Below are positions 26,585-34,366 of a DNA stretch of 64,000 bases, piece by piece; the stretch's first letter is position 1; each line of letters begins with the position of its first letter. The position numbers were made by a program, and so were the translations under genes. The notes under the pieces were generated by a model. It was given only the letters and a program-made list of their open reading frames with translations, searched no databases and was not told where the DNA came from. The DNA comes from Desulfomicrobium macestii (GTDB lineage: Bacteria; Desulfobacterota; Desulfovibrionia; Desulfovibrionales; Desulfomicrobiaceae): NCBI RefSeq assembly GCF_014873765.1, contig NZ_JADBGG010000009.1, positions 1 through 64,000 of the forward strand, read 5' to 3'.

Positions 26585-28762
26585 CTAGAAATTGTCGAGG
26601 ATATCCTCGACTGAGGTTTTCAGCCTCGGAGCAACCGCAAACGTACTCAAAGCCTGACGCAATAATCTCGTGTCATCCCGCTTGATAGACCCATCCCTCT
26701 TTGCAGCCAACAGCGCCAGCGTAAGTGAGATTGCAGTCTCTGTTGCTTGAGATGCTTTGGCATCCGTTTGGGCGGTCGCTATGCCAAGGAGTGTGTCTCG
26801 CAGCAAAGCGTTGAGGGCGTCGACAATCTCTTCCGGGATGCCCCACGCTTCAAGCATTGCGAAAGTGATGACCAAATCCGGCTGATGTCTGATGGCACTG
26901 ATGGCCTGTTCGAGGAGACGCGCGATCCATGTGTTTTCTGATGGCGCGCTGACCGGCAGAAGAGATGAATACTCTGCGCCGGAGTCGCGAATATATGACG
27001 GCGCGTACATGTTTGGCGTTACGGCCATGATGCTCTCATGCGTGACCATGCCTCCCCACCCACGCGGAATGTTATGCTCCACCGTACGCAATTGCGGCAG
27101 TCCCCCAGATTTCTCAGATTCGGCCCTTTCCAGCACGGCCAGGAAGTTGGTGAAGGGGCTCATCAGGTTGTACTCGACCGCCAGCGCCGTCGCCTCGTCT
27201 TCCGGCAGGGACTCCAGCTTCATGGCTGCCGCGAAGCGGGGCAGGGCGTTGGCGAGGGCCAGGGATTCCTTCACTTTGGTCTGCTGCGACATGGAGCCGT
27301 CCGCAGTGTCGAACCTGAAGGAGACGGTCTTGGGCGGGGTTGCGAACCAGGCGCAGCCGAGCACCATGTCGCCATCGAAGACGGCCGGCAGTTTCTCCGG
27401 GCAGACGGCCAGCGGCTTAGCCCCACCGAAATCAAAGGCCGGGTTTTGGGCGGGGATGAGGGTCATGCGCTTGAAGTGCTCGAAGACCTTCCTGCCCATG
27501 TCTTCCTGGACGCTGACGAAGATCGCGTCACCATCCGTTTTTGAAGAGAGGGCGGAGAGGACACCGCGTTCGACGGCGCTGCCCACCCCGATGCAGAACA
27601 CCCGGTGCCGTTTTTTGGCCAGCTTGCCGGCGACTGCGCCCATGTCCCAGACCTGTCCGTCGGTGATGAGCAGGATGTCTTCGGGCATGCCTGCCGGCGA
27701 GGCGGAGTTCAGGGCTTTTTCCAGGGCCTTCTCCATCTCGGTGCCGCCCATGTTGGCGTCCATGGATCTTGTCAGCGTGATGGCGGCTTCAAGGTGCGTG
27801 GCGTCGGCCGGTTCCTGCCTGTTGAAGAGCGCGGTGCAGAAAGACCCGAAGAGGATGATGTTGAAATGGTCTTCGGGGCGCAGGCGGTCCAGGGCCCGCA
27901 GCAGGGCCTGCCTGGCCTGGAGGATGGACTCGCCGCCCATGGAGCCGGAGCAGTCGACCACGATCTTGATGCTCCTGGCCGGAGCCGGGGCGCTGAATTT
28001 CGGGGTGAAGCCGGCGAGGACGACATGCCCGCCCTTGTCCGGTGCGCACACGGCAAAGGACCTCGGCATATCCTGCGCAGTGAAGGCCATGATGAAGTCG
28101 CGGTCCATGGCGGTCGTCTCCGCCGAGAGCGAGATTTCGACGCGGCCAACGTCCCTTTTCATGACGGTCTTGTGGGCCGGGGTGAGGATGTCCGCAGCGG
28201 CGAGGCACCCTTCGATGCCAATGTGCAGGCTGAACCTGTTGTCAGCCAGGAGACTGTGCCCCGGGATCTGGTGCGGCGCCAGGCCGCGCGCGACCGGATC
28301 GCCGTAGAGGGGAGCCAGGGTCGTTGGCAGCTCGTAGCGTACCTCGTCCGCCTTGGGGCTCAGAACTTCCAGGAATTCGACGCTGACCACGGCCCTTTCG
28401 CCGGGCATGATGTTGCCGACGTTCAGGCTGTACAGCCCGGAGTCGAGCCGCTCCAGCATGATCGGGGAGTCGCCGTCCGAGATGGCGTCTTCATAGCGCT
28501 CCTGGGCCTCCCGCTTTTCCACGGCGATGCCTTTGAGCTCCCTCTGCCCGATCACAATCCCCAGATCCGTGAGCACGCCGTCAATGGGCAGAGCAAAGGT
28601 GTACACGGCCTCGATGTTCACGTCTTCGCAGTTGACGAAATGATACTCCATGCGCGTGCGGGCCAGGTAGTCGCGAATGTCGACGCGCACGTTCGCGCTC
28701 TGCAGGAGGACATTGCGCGAGTCGATGGTTTTCAGGGAGGGGGCTGATATCTCGGAATACAT
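26585..28762 (-). CDS. VIT and von Willebrand factor A domain protein
   Basis: A 725-residue protein. A VIT domain occupies about 10-135 (VRVDIRDYLARTRMEYHFVN, EAVYTFALPIDGVLTDLGI, EKREAQERYEDAI). A VWA domain at about 262-430 has an intact MIDAS site, DCSGSMGG (270-277), and later DILLITDGQVWD. A helical C-terminal region follows (about 600-725). No signal peptide is seen, so it is probably cytosolic. Such proteins are predicted metal-dependent adhesion or scaffold proteins; their role in bacteria is poorly known. It starts 3 bases after the stop of a MerR-family regulator gene, so the two form an operon. Confidence 0.88.
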   Translation of the reverse strand: MYSEISAPSLKTIDSRNVLLQSANVRVDIRDYLARTRMEYHFVNCEDVNIEAVYTFALPIDGVLTDLGIVIGQRELKGIAVEKREAQERYEDAISDGDSPIMLERLDSGLYSLNVGNIMPGERAVVSVEFLEVLSPKADEVRYELPTTLAPLYGDPVARGLAPHQIPGHSLLADNRFSLHIGIEGCLAAADILTPAHKTVMKRDVGRVEISLSAETTAMDRDFIMAFTAQDMPRSFAVCAPDKGGHVVLAGFTPKFSAPAPARSIKIVVDCSGSMGGESILQARQALLRALDRLRPEDHFNIILFGSFCTALFNRQEPADATHLEAAITLTRSMDANMGGTEMEKALEKALNSASPAGMPEDILLITDGQVWDMGAVAGKLAKKRHRVFCIGVGSAVERGVLSALSSKTDGDAIFVSVQEDMGRKVFEHFKRMTLIPAQNPAFDFGGAKPLAVCPEKLPAVFDGDMVLGCAWFATPPKTVSFRFDTADGSMSQQTKVKESLALANALPRFAAAMKLESLPEDEATALAVEYNLMSPFTNFLAVLERAESEKSGGLPQLRTVEHNIPRGWGGMVTHESIMAVTPNMYAPSYIRDSGAEYSSLLPVSAPSENTWIARLLEQAISAIRHQPDLVITFAMLEAWGIPEEIVDALNALLRDTLLGIATAQTDAKASQATETAISLTLALLAAKRDGSIKRDDTRLLRQALSTFAVAPRLKTSVEDILDNF

Positions 28763-28765
28763 GTT

Positions 28766-29188
28766 TCACTCCTTGGGGTTCATGGCCGACACCAGGGCGG
28801 TGATCTGTCCTGCCAGGTGTCGAAGCTGGTTGTTGTCAAGTTTGAGTTCCGACGGGTCGAGGTGCAGCTCCAGGCCCGGCGCCAGCCAGATCCGTGAGCA
28901 GATCCGGATCTCGCCGGGTCGCTGGGCCCGGGGCAGGGCGGCGACATCGGGCCCGGCCAGTTCGCCGGTCATGATCCCGCGAATGGCCTCCAGAGATACC
29001 CCGGCCGCTTTCCATTTCTCGATCTCCAGCAGCTGGCGCACATGCTCCCGGGTGTAATGGGCAGCCTTGCGCTGCCCCACCGGGCGGTCCACCAGCCCTT
29101 TCTGGATGTAGAACCGGATGTTTCGGGGCGACACCGCGGTCAGCTCGCTGACTTCGTCGATGGTGAGTTTGTTTTCGTGTGAGCTCAT
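28766..29188 (-). CDS. MerR-family transcriptional regulator
   Basis: About 140 residues. The N-terminal MerR HTH is clear: LTIDEVSELTAVSPRNIRFYIQKGLVDRPVGQRKAAHYTREHVRQLLEIEKWKAAGVSLEAIRGIM. The C-terminal half lacks a metal-binding cysteine cluster, so the signal is not an obvious metal. I chose the ATG at 29188 because a dyad at 29201-29230 would otherwise overlap the alternative start at 29206. It is the first gene of the operon with the VIT/VWA gene and probably regulates both. Confidence 0.8.
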   Translation of the reverse strand: MSSHENKLTIDEVSELTAVSPRNIRFYIQKGLVDRPVGQRKAAHYTREHVRQLLEIEKWKAAGVSLEAIRGIMTGELAGPDVAALPRAQRPGEIRICSRIWLAPGLELHLDPSELKLDNNQLRHLAGQITALVSAMNPKE

Positions 29189-29200
29189 GGGGTCTTTATG

Positions 29201-29230
29201 CGACATTTTTAATGTCATTGTAAAGTGTCG
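29201..29230. promoter_or_regulatory. Candidate operator of the MerR-family regulator
   Basis: CGACATTTT (29201-29209) and AAAGTGTCG (29222-29230) form an inverted repeat matching at 8 of 9 positions across a 12-base centre. It sits immediately upstream of the MerR gene, as autoregulatory MerR operators do. No biochemical support; called from symmetry and position. Confidence 0.5.
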
Positions 29231-29560
29231 TAAAAAATATTGGCCGTGATTTTGCTCAATGAAAAAAGCGGGATGGAACTTCAGTGATAATTGAATGCCA
29301 GTGTCTTTGATGTAAAATTTGGAAACGGCAGGAAACGCCCCCAATGGCGGAGCGGAAGAGGCTGTGCTCAATTTACGGATTGTTGAGCACCGGTTTTATT
29401 TAGAGGAGGTTTTTTCGGAGGGGTTTGGAAATGCAGTTTTTTCAAAGATAGCCGAGCGCATTCGATTTGATCACCTCAAAAAAATGAAGTTGAGCAGAAA
29501 TGCGTCGGCTGTGCCGGCAGGTCTTCCACGCGTTTGATCATTCTCGGATCGTGCGTTCTG
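29231..29560. other. Intergenic region, no gene seen
   Basis: About 330 bases between the MerR regulator and the end of the repeat-protein operon. Short open frames here have no family similarity. No convincing terminator hairpin was seen for the operon ending at 29561. Confidence 0.3.
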
Positions 29561-30379
29561 TCAATCCTCCATGGCGTCACCCATGGCATCCAACTCCGCA
29601 ACCGCATCCTTGGTGGCGTGGTAGCCCTTCGCCATCAGATACTTGCGCAAGATCCGGCGTTCCTCTGGCGTCACCTTGAGATCCGGGTGAAGCCGTGTGC
29701 GATCGTCTTCGATGTCGCAAGGATACTTTCGCAGTATGCGGTTGATCGTAGCCACCTCCTCGGGATCAATCAAATTCTTTGGGGTGCTCGCCTTGGAAAA
29801 GTCATAGACCATCGTGCGCGTGGAATCTTTGGGCTTTTGCGCAGGGCCTGTGCCTGCTGGTAATGAATTCATCTTTTTTGCGTAAACCTTGCCCACGGTC
29901 AGCCCGTCCGCATCGGCCCAGTCCATGTGCGGGAAGTTGGGCGGGAGGTGTCCATGTTCGGCGGCGGTGTGGGCCACGGTGTAGCCATCGAAATCTGCCA
30001 GATCCCATCTGTTGAAATCAGGGGGGAGGGCGCCGTGCGAGGCTGCTTCGTGGGCCACGGTCCATCCCCTCAGGTCGCGGATCTCCCAGTGGATGAAGTC
30101 GGGTGGCAAGTGCCCGGTTCTGGTCGCCTCGTGGGCCACGCTCCAGCCGTCGACATCCGCCAGGTACCATCTGTCGAAATCAGGTGGAAGGGTGCCGTGT
30201 GAGGCTGCTTCGTGGGCCACGGTCCATCCGTCGGTGGCGCGGAAGACGTTGGGTGGCAGACAGACGGATCTGGCCGCCTCGTGGCCCACGCTCGAATCGT
30301 AGGGGTGCCTCAATCCCCATTGATCGAAGTCCGGTGCCAGAAGCCCTTTGCGGGCCAGATCGTGATAATCAACGGGCAT
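29561..30379 (-). CDS. Tandem ankyrin-like repeat protein
   Basis: A 272-residue protein. Residues 1-180 consist of about six units of roughly 25-33 residues with the pattern DGWTVAHEAASHGTLPPDFDRWYLAD, close to the ankyrin TxxHxAAxxGxLP core. The C-terminal 90 residues are charged and include TPEERRILRKYLMAKGY. The repeats are similar at DNA level too, suggesting recent repeat expansion. Such repeats bind proteins. It is the last gene of a six-gene operon, starting 13 bases after a phosphoesterase gene. Confidence 0.78.
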   Translation of the reverse strand: MPVDYHDLARKGLLAPDFDQWGLRHPYDSSVGHEAARSVCLPPNVFRATDGWTVAHEAASHGTLPPDFDRWYLADVDGWSVAHEATRTGHLPPDFIHWEIRDLRGWTVAHEAASHGALPPDFNRWDLADFDGYTVAHTAAEHGHLPPNFPHMDWADADGLTVGKVYAKKMNSLPAGTGPAQKPKDSTRTMVYDFSKASTPKNLIDPEEVATINRILRKYPCDIEDDRTRLHPDLKVTPEERRILRKYLMAKGYHATKDAVAELDAMGDAMED

Positions 30380-30392
30380 GGTAATTCTCCTT

Positions 30393-31256
30393 TTATCGTG
30401 CTTTCCTGCTTTTCAGGAAGGTATCAAGAATCAGGATGCCTTCTTCCTGCAAGGCGTTCAGGTCGGGGGCCGTAAATCGTGTGCACCCTTCCAGGCCGAC
30501 GAATTCGCCTTGGTACATCTTCCTTCTCGGGTCGTATCCCATCGCCGCCATGTTTCCGCCGGGATAGGCGGCAAGCCAGAAGAGCCCATCCTTTGGCTGG
30601 AGCCATTCAATCATCATGCCCGACATGCCGACCCCGGCAACCCGGACGCCTCCATCAATCATGGCGTCATAACGCTCGTGGTGATGGCCATGAATGTGAA
30701 TCCTGGCCTTGAGTGCGCGTGCCGCGTCACCCAGGATCCGGTAGCCGAGTTTGTGGGACTCCGGGGCCTCGTGGGTCACGAGTACATCGACGCGGGTTTT
30801 GCTGGCAAGGCGGGTCATAAAGTTCAGGTCTTCCGGAAAGATGGTCGTGTGATCCTGCGGGGCAAGCTTCTTGTCCTTGCGAATCAATGCCAAGCTTTGG
30901 CGAGTGTCCTGGGGGCGGACGTGGGGCAGGTCGCTCAACGTCGTCTGCCGGTCAACGCCCAGGATGTTGGACCGGAATGTGCCGCCGAGTCCGGCGATGC
31001 GCAGGCCCTCAATCTCCACCACGCGGCAATGCAGGTTTCTGTCGGCCATGGGGGCATGGTGAGCGAGGTATTCGGGATCGTCACTGTCATGGTTGCCGAA
31101 TATCCACCATGTCTTTGCCGCGATCTCCGTGCCGAGGATGGACGCCAGATCGTCGAGGGGTTCCTGGTCGCCCAAAAGGATGACTGCCCTGGCTGATGCC
31201 GCAGCTTCCAGAATGGGCTCAAAGTCGCCGTGACAATCTCCGACGAAGAGTATCAT
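30393..31256 (-). CDS. Calcineurin-like metallophosphoesterase (copy 1)
   Basis: A 287-residue cytosolic phosphoesterase: GDCHGDF (6-12), LLGDQE, FGNHDSD, VTHEAPESH and HGHHHERYD carry the metal-binding D, H and N residues of the family. About 60 extra residues at the C-terminus distinguish it from its downstream-copy paralog. Its ATG overlaps the stop of that paralog by 4 bases (ATGA). The substrate is unknown; relatives act on nucleotides, nucleic acids or phosphoproteins. Confidence 0.88.
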   Translation of the reverse strand: MILFVGDCHGDFEPILEAAASARAVILLGDQEPLDDLASILGTEIAAKTWWIFGNHDSDDPEYLAHHAPMADRNLHCRVVEIEGLRIAGLGGTFRSNILGVDRQTTLSDLPHVRPQDTRQSLALIRKDKKLAPQDHTTIFPEDLNFMTRLASKTRVDVLVTHEAPESHKLGYRILGDAARALKARIHIHGHHHERYDAMIDGGVRVAGVGMSGMMIEWLQPKDGLFWLAAYPGGNMAAMGYDPRRKMYQGEFVGLEGCTRFTAPDLNALQEEGILILDTFLKSRKAR

Positions 31257-31936
31257 ACCCGCTCTCTCAGACCTTGGCCCAGCCAGAAAAAACCTTCGGC
31301 GGTTCTCGCCATTCCGATGCCCTCGACGCGGATTCCGCCTGTGATAGTGGCGCTGTAGCGTTCGTGGTGGTGCCCATGAATGAGCATCTTGACGCCCATG
31401 GCGCGGGCAATGTCGCCGAGGAGTGGGAAACCGAGCGCGTGAGACTCGGGGGCCTCGTGCGTGACCAGCACGTCCACTTGCCCCTTGAGCTGCAGCAAGG
31501 CTGTCAGATCGTCAGGAAAGATGGAAGTGAAGTCCGCAGGGTATGACCTTCCGCCGCGCCGGAGCTTAATCCACGCCTCTCTGGCGTCTTGTGGGCAATT
31601 TAAATCTACTTCGTGCAGCCTCGTCGTTTGATCTATTTCGAATTTTTTTGCGCGAAACACGCCGCCAAGGCCTGCGATGCGCACGCCCTCGATTTCCACT
31701 ACGCGGCAGTGCAGGTTGCGGTCAGCCATTGGCGCGTGATTATCGAAATAACACTGGTAGTCACTGTCATGGTTGCCATAGATCCACCATGCCTTCGGGG
31801 CCAAGCCAAGCCCTAGTTCCACCGTCAGGTCGTTCAGTGGTTCCTGGTCGCCCAGCAAAATGACTGCTGAGGCCTCGCTGGCCTCCTCGATGATGGGCAC
31901 AAAATCCCCGTGACAGTCGCCCGCAAACAGAATCAT
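31253..31936 (-). CDS. Calcineurin-like metallophosphoesterase (copy 2)
   Basis: A 227-residue paralog of the neighbouring gene with the same motifs: GDCHGDF at the N-terminus, LLGDQE, YGNHDSD, VTHEAPESH, HGHHHERY. The two share long identical blocks (HAPMADRNLHCRVVEIEG), showing a tandem duplication. The ATG at 31936 overlaps the previous stop by 4 bases; a frame from 32017 is not conserved. All catalytic residues are kept in both copies, so both are likely active. Confidence 0.88.
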   Translation of the reverse strand: MILFAGDCHGDFVPIIEEASEASAVILLGDQEPLNDLTVELGLGLAPKAWWIYGNHDSDYQCYFDNHAPMADRNLHCRVVEIEGVRIAGLGGVFRAKKFEIDQTTRLHEVDLNCPQDAREAWIKLRRGGRSYPADFTSIFPDDLTALLQLKGQVDVLVTHEAPESHALGFPLLGDIARAMGVKMLIHGHHHERYSATITGGIRVEGIGMARTAEGFFWLGQGLRERV

Positions 31937-32202
31937 ACGCCCCCGCAGTTTTTCAGATTTGGTCCCCAGGTCTCCCGCCCGGGATCCTGCACCCACCTCC
32001 ACCATTCCCGGTAGCACAAGTCGTCAAAGGGGCTCTCAAGGTTCTTTTCATAGCCCGCGACTTTGCGCAGGTCCTCCATGATTTCAGCATCATCGAGGGC
32101 GGCCCTGCGCAGCTCGTTCCAATCTTCCTGTCGTCCCCGGGTGATGCAGGAATCAATGGCTGCCGGGGTCCACACTTCATGGTTCAAATGTCTGTGCTTC
32201 AT
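31933..32202 (-). CDS. Small protein of unknown function in the phosphoesterase operon
   Basis: An 89-residue charged protein (KHRHLNHEVWTPAAIDSCITRG...). GGGAG lies about 10 bases before the ATG at 32202. It starts inside the DUF6088-like gene (26-base overlap) and its stop overlaps the next ATG. No recognised domain, helical by composition. Its place next to an AbiEi-like gene would suit a small partner, but nothing in the sequence shows that. Confidence 0.65.
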   Translation of the reverse strand: MKHRHLNHEVWTPAAIDSCITRGRQEDWNELRRAALDDAEIMEDLRKVAGYEKNLESPFDDLCYREWWRWVQDPGRETWGPNLKNCGGV

Positions 32203-33028
32203 TTCTTCTTTTCTCCCACCGCCGTTTCCACGCCTTGTAAGTCCTTCCAGGGCCAAGTAATTTCCATTTTTTAAGATTTGGCAGGGAATCTTTGAGCCCT
32301 ACATGGTATTCGGTTTGTGGGTTCAACGTCGCTTTAAGTACGGATCGAAGTCGTTTGTATCGTGCATGCTCAAGCATTGCACCCAAGACAGCCCGCACGC
32401 GTGGCGGGTAGTGCAGGGCGTATTCAACCAGCTTTTCGACCCTGTGTTTTTCAAACCGTTTGATGATCCACAAGAGACGCCTCACAGCGTCGTCTGGCGA
32501 TGCGTCTTGGATATGTTTTATATCCTTTATTGAATCTAAAATCATGAGTAAGGCACAATCAGCACCATCAGGAATTTCTTTTAATGTCGAGCGCACATAT
32601 CTGATACGAAGACGGCCCAACCTTCTTCTGTAATGTTTGGTCGGATGCGCAATGGTAACAATCATCGGAATTTGTGTTGAAATTCCAAGCGCATTGTGTG
32701 CGTCGAGACCTGTGACATATACATTGCCTAAAGAATTTATTCTCTCTGCGTCAAAGATCGGGACTGCACCATATTTGTTCCAATCAGGCCGGTAGAAATT
32801 TGCAGTGTATGCTCTTTTGAGCTCTTCGCGCTTGACGAGCTGCGATAAAGCCTGGGTAAGGGCTTTACGCCTGGTCAGTGCCAACTCCCCGAAGGCTTCG
32901 TAGCCAAAGATCTCCCCAGTGGAGAACTGCTTTATTCGCTGCCGCACGACTTCGATGACGCTTTCTTTTTTCACAACAAAACCTCGCAGCCTGCCTTTCA
33001 CCGTGAGAGGGTAGTCCGCAAGAGACAT
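32177..33028 (-). CDS. DUF6088 / AbiEi-like antitoxin-type protein
   Basis: A 283-residue protein. The N-terminus (about 15-90) resembles a winged-helix of AbiEi-type antitoxins: VRQRIKQFSTGEIFGYEAFGELALTRRKALTQALSQLVKREELKRAYTANFYRP. A central beta-rich part follows (NVYVTGLDAHNALGISTQIPMIVTI). The C-terminus is strongly basic. AbiE systems pair such a protein with a nucleotidyltransferase toxin; no such toxin is present here. It begins 17 bases after the upstream phosphoesterase gene in the same operon. The family call is moderate. Confidence 0.65.
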   Translation of the reverse strand: MSLADYPLTVKGRLRGFVVKKESVIEVVRQRIKQFSTGEIFGYEAFGELALTRRKALTQALSQLVKREELKRAYTANFYRPDWNKYGAVPIFDAERINSLGNVYVTGLDAHNALGISTQIPMIVTIAHPTKHYRRRLGRLRIRYVRSTLKEIPDGADCALLMILDSIKDIKHIQDASPDDAVRRLLWIIKRFEKHRVEKLVEYALHYPPRVRAVLGAMLEHARYKRLRSVLKATLNPQTEYHVGLKDSLPNLKKWKLLGPGRTYKAWKRRWEKRRNEAQTFEP

Positions 33029-33045
33029 ATTCTGTCCCTACAGGA

Positions 33046-33768
33046 CTACCCTTCAAGTTCCACCCACCACTTGTCCCCGAAGCCTTCGGCGCTTAGGGCC
33101 TGCCATTCGCAGCCCTGGTCTTCCCCGTGTGCGCTGAGGTGGAAATGCCCGAAGAACCACCTCCGGGGCTGGAACGCTTGCAGAACAGAATCCAGGAGGG
33201 CCACCGTGGGGTCCTCCAGTCGTGCCTGATCAAACTTGTTCTTCGGGAGCTGCCGTAAGAATCGCGCAGGTCCAGTGTGCGAGATCACGATATCAACGCG
33301 CCCCCCATGGGCCGCAACTTGCGACCGGGCACGATCAAGATCCTCGACAGTGGGCACCTCTTTCGCCCACCAGTCGTCGCCTTCGGTTCGACCTTCCCTG
33401 TCGGTGGACATGCCTCCCCCGAAGAAGAGGACGTACCTGCCGTCTGGTAAAGTCAAGACTGAACCCCTTGGCATGTAGAAACAGCCGGGAACCGGAATTT
33501 CCAGGGGCTGCCCTGGGGTTGCCTTCATGCGCTCTTGCAGGTCGTCGTGATTTTCGTGATTGCCGTCGCACCAATACAGCGTCGCCCCGCCCAGCTTGAC
33601 GGAGTATTGATCGAACCGACGATTTCTGCTGATCTTGTCCGTGCCGTGGCGGTGCGGCCACCATCCAAAGTCGCCACATTGCAGTATGATGTCGGGCCGT
33701 TTCTTGTTGCAGAACCTGTTGAGCGCCCCAAAGTCAGCGTGGATGTCTCCGATGACGATTGTTTTCAT
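33046..33768 (-). CDS. Calcineurin-like metallophosphoesterase (copy 3)
   Basis: A 240-residue phosphoesterase, first gene of the operon: VIGDIHADF, LQCGDFGWWP, DGNHENHDD, ISHTGPARF and FFGHFHLSAHG carry the metal ligands. It belongs to a different subgroup from copies 1 and 2. The ATG at 33768 is chosen because the conserved first strand starts right there. Divergent from the small HTH gene, sharing an about 150-base promoter region with it. Confidence 0.88.
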   Translation of the reverse strand: MKTIVIGDIHADFGALNRFCNKKRPDIILQCGDFGWWPHRHGTDKISRNRRFDQYSVKLGGATLYWCDGNHENHDDLQERMKATPGQPLEIPVPGCFYMPRGSVLTLPDGRYVLFFGGGMSTDREGRTEGDDWWAKEVPTVEDLDRARSQVAAHGGRVDIVISHTGPARFLRQLPKNKFDQARLEDPTVALLDSVLQAFQPRRWFFGHFHLSAHGEDQGCEWQALSAEGFGDKWWVELEG

Positions 33769-33921
33769 AGCTGTACGTAAAAATAGTTTTTTTTGGTGAG
33801 TTATCGCCAATGTCAGCACGAACTGGGTGCTGATCCTGTTGTCATTAGTAATATATTACGTTGGGCTTGTCAATAGATTTCCGCTAGTCTCACCCAAAAT
33901 AATCAGGACGGTGGTGGGGTC

Positions 33922-34149
33922 ATGTCAATTTACGATATTCGTTCGGAGACAACAGGAATTACAAGTAATGTGAAGCGAATCATGGAAGAGAAAAAAATAT
34001 CCATAGTAGCGCTTTCAAATGAAACAAAGTTGTCCACCAAAATTATTGAGCGAGCCAGAACAAATCAAATCAAATTATGTAAGCTTGAAACTCTTGCAAT
34101 AATTGCCAAGGGATTGAATGTAAAAATAGTTGAATTGTTCGATGAATAA
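33922..34149 (+). CDS. Small XRE-like helix-turn-helix protein
   Basis: A 75-residue protein with a Cro/C1-type fold: NVKRIMEEKKISIVALSNETKLSTKIIERARTNQIKLCKLETLAIIAKGLNVKIVELF. It is divergently placed from the phosphoesterase operon and could repress it. AT-rich and phage- or island-like. Its start follows a GGTGGGG sequence. Confidence 0.75.
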   Translation: MSIYDIRSETTGITSNVKRIMEEKKISIVALSNETKLSTKIIERARTNQIKLCKLETLAIIAKGLNVKIVELFDE

Positions 34150-34278
34150 TTCACAAATATAATGATTTAAATTTATATTTTAATATAAACATTAGTGTAA
34201 AATTTAAATAAAAAATTTGTGTATAGTAAATAGTATTTAATAATAGTTTTTTATATAAACTGTGAAGGATTTTTGAAC

Positions 34279-34305
34279 AAAAAAAGCCCCGGGCAAGCCC
34301 GGGGC
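34279..34305 (-). terminator. Terminator after the integrase gene
   Basis: GCCCCGGG (34286-34293) pairs with CCCGGGGC (34298-34305) around CAAG. On the minus strand it runs into a T-run (plus-strand A's 34279-34285). It lies about 60 bases past the integrase stop. Confidence 0.8.
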
Positions 34306-34366
34306 AGGGGGAGAGACTATCGCGTCTATCCACGTTGTCAAATATTAGCAGTCATCGCAGGAGATG

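Noticed and set aside
27605-28747. Long plus-strand open frames opposite the VIT/VWA gene
   Set aside because: GC-rich antisense frames; the minus-strand product has recognised VIT and VWA motifs throughout.
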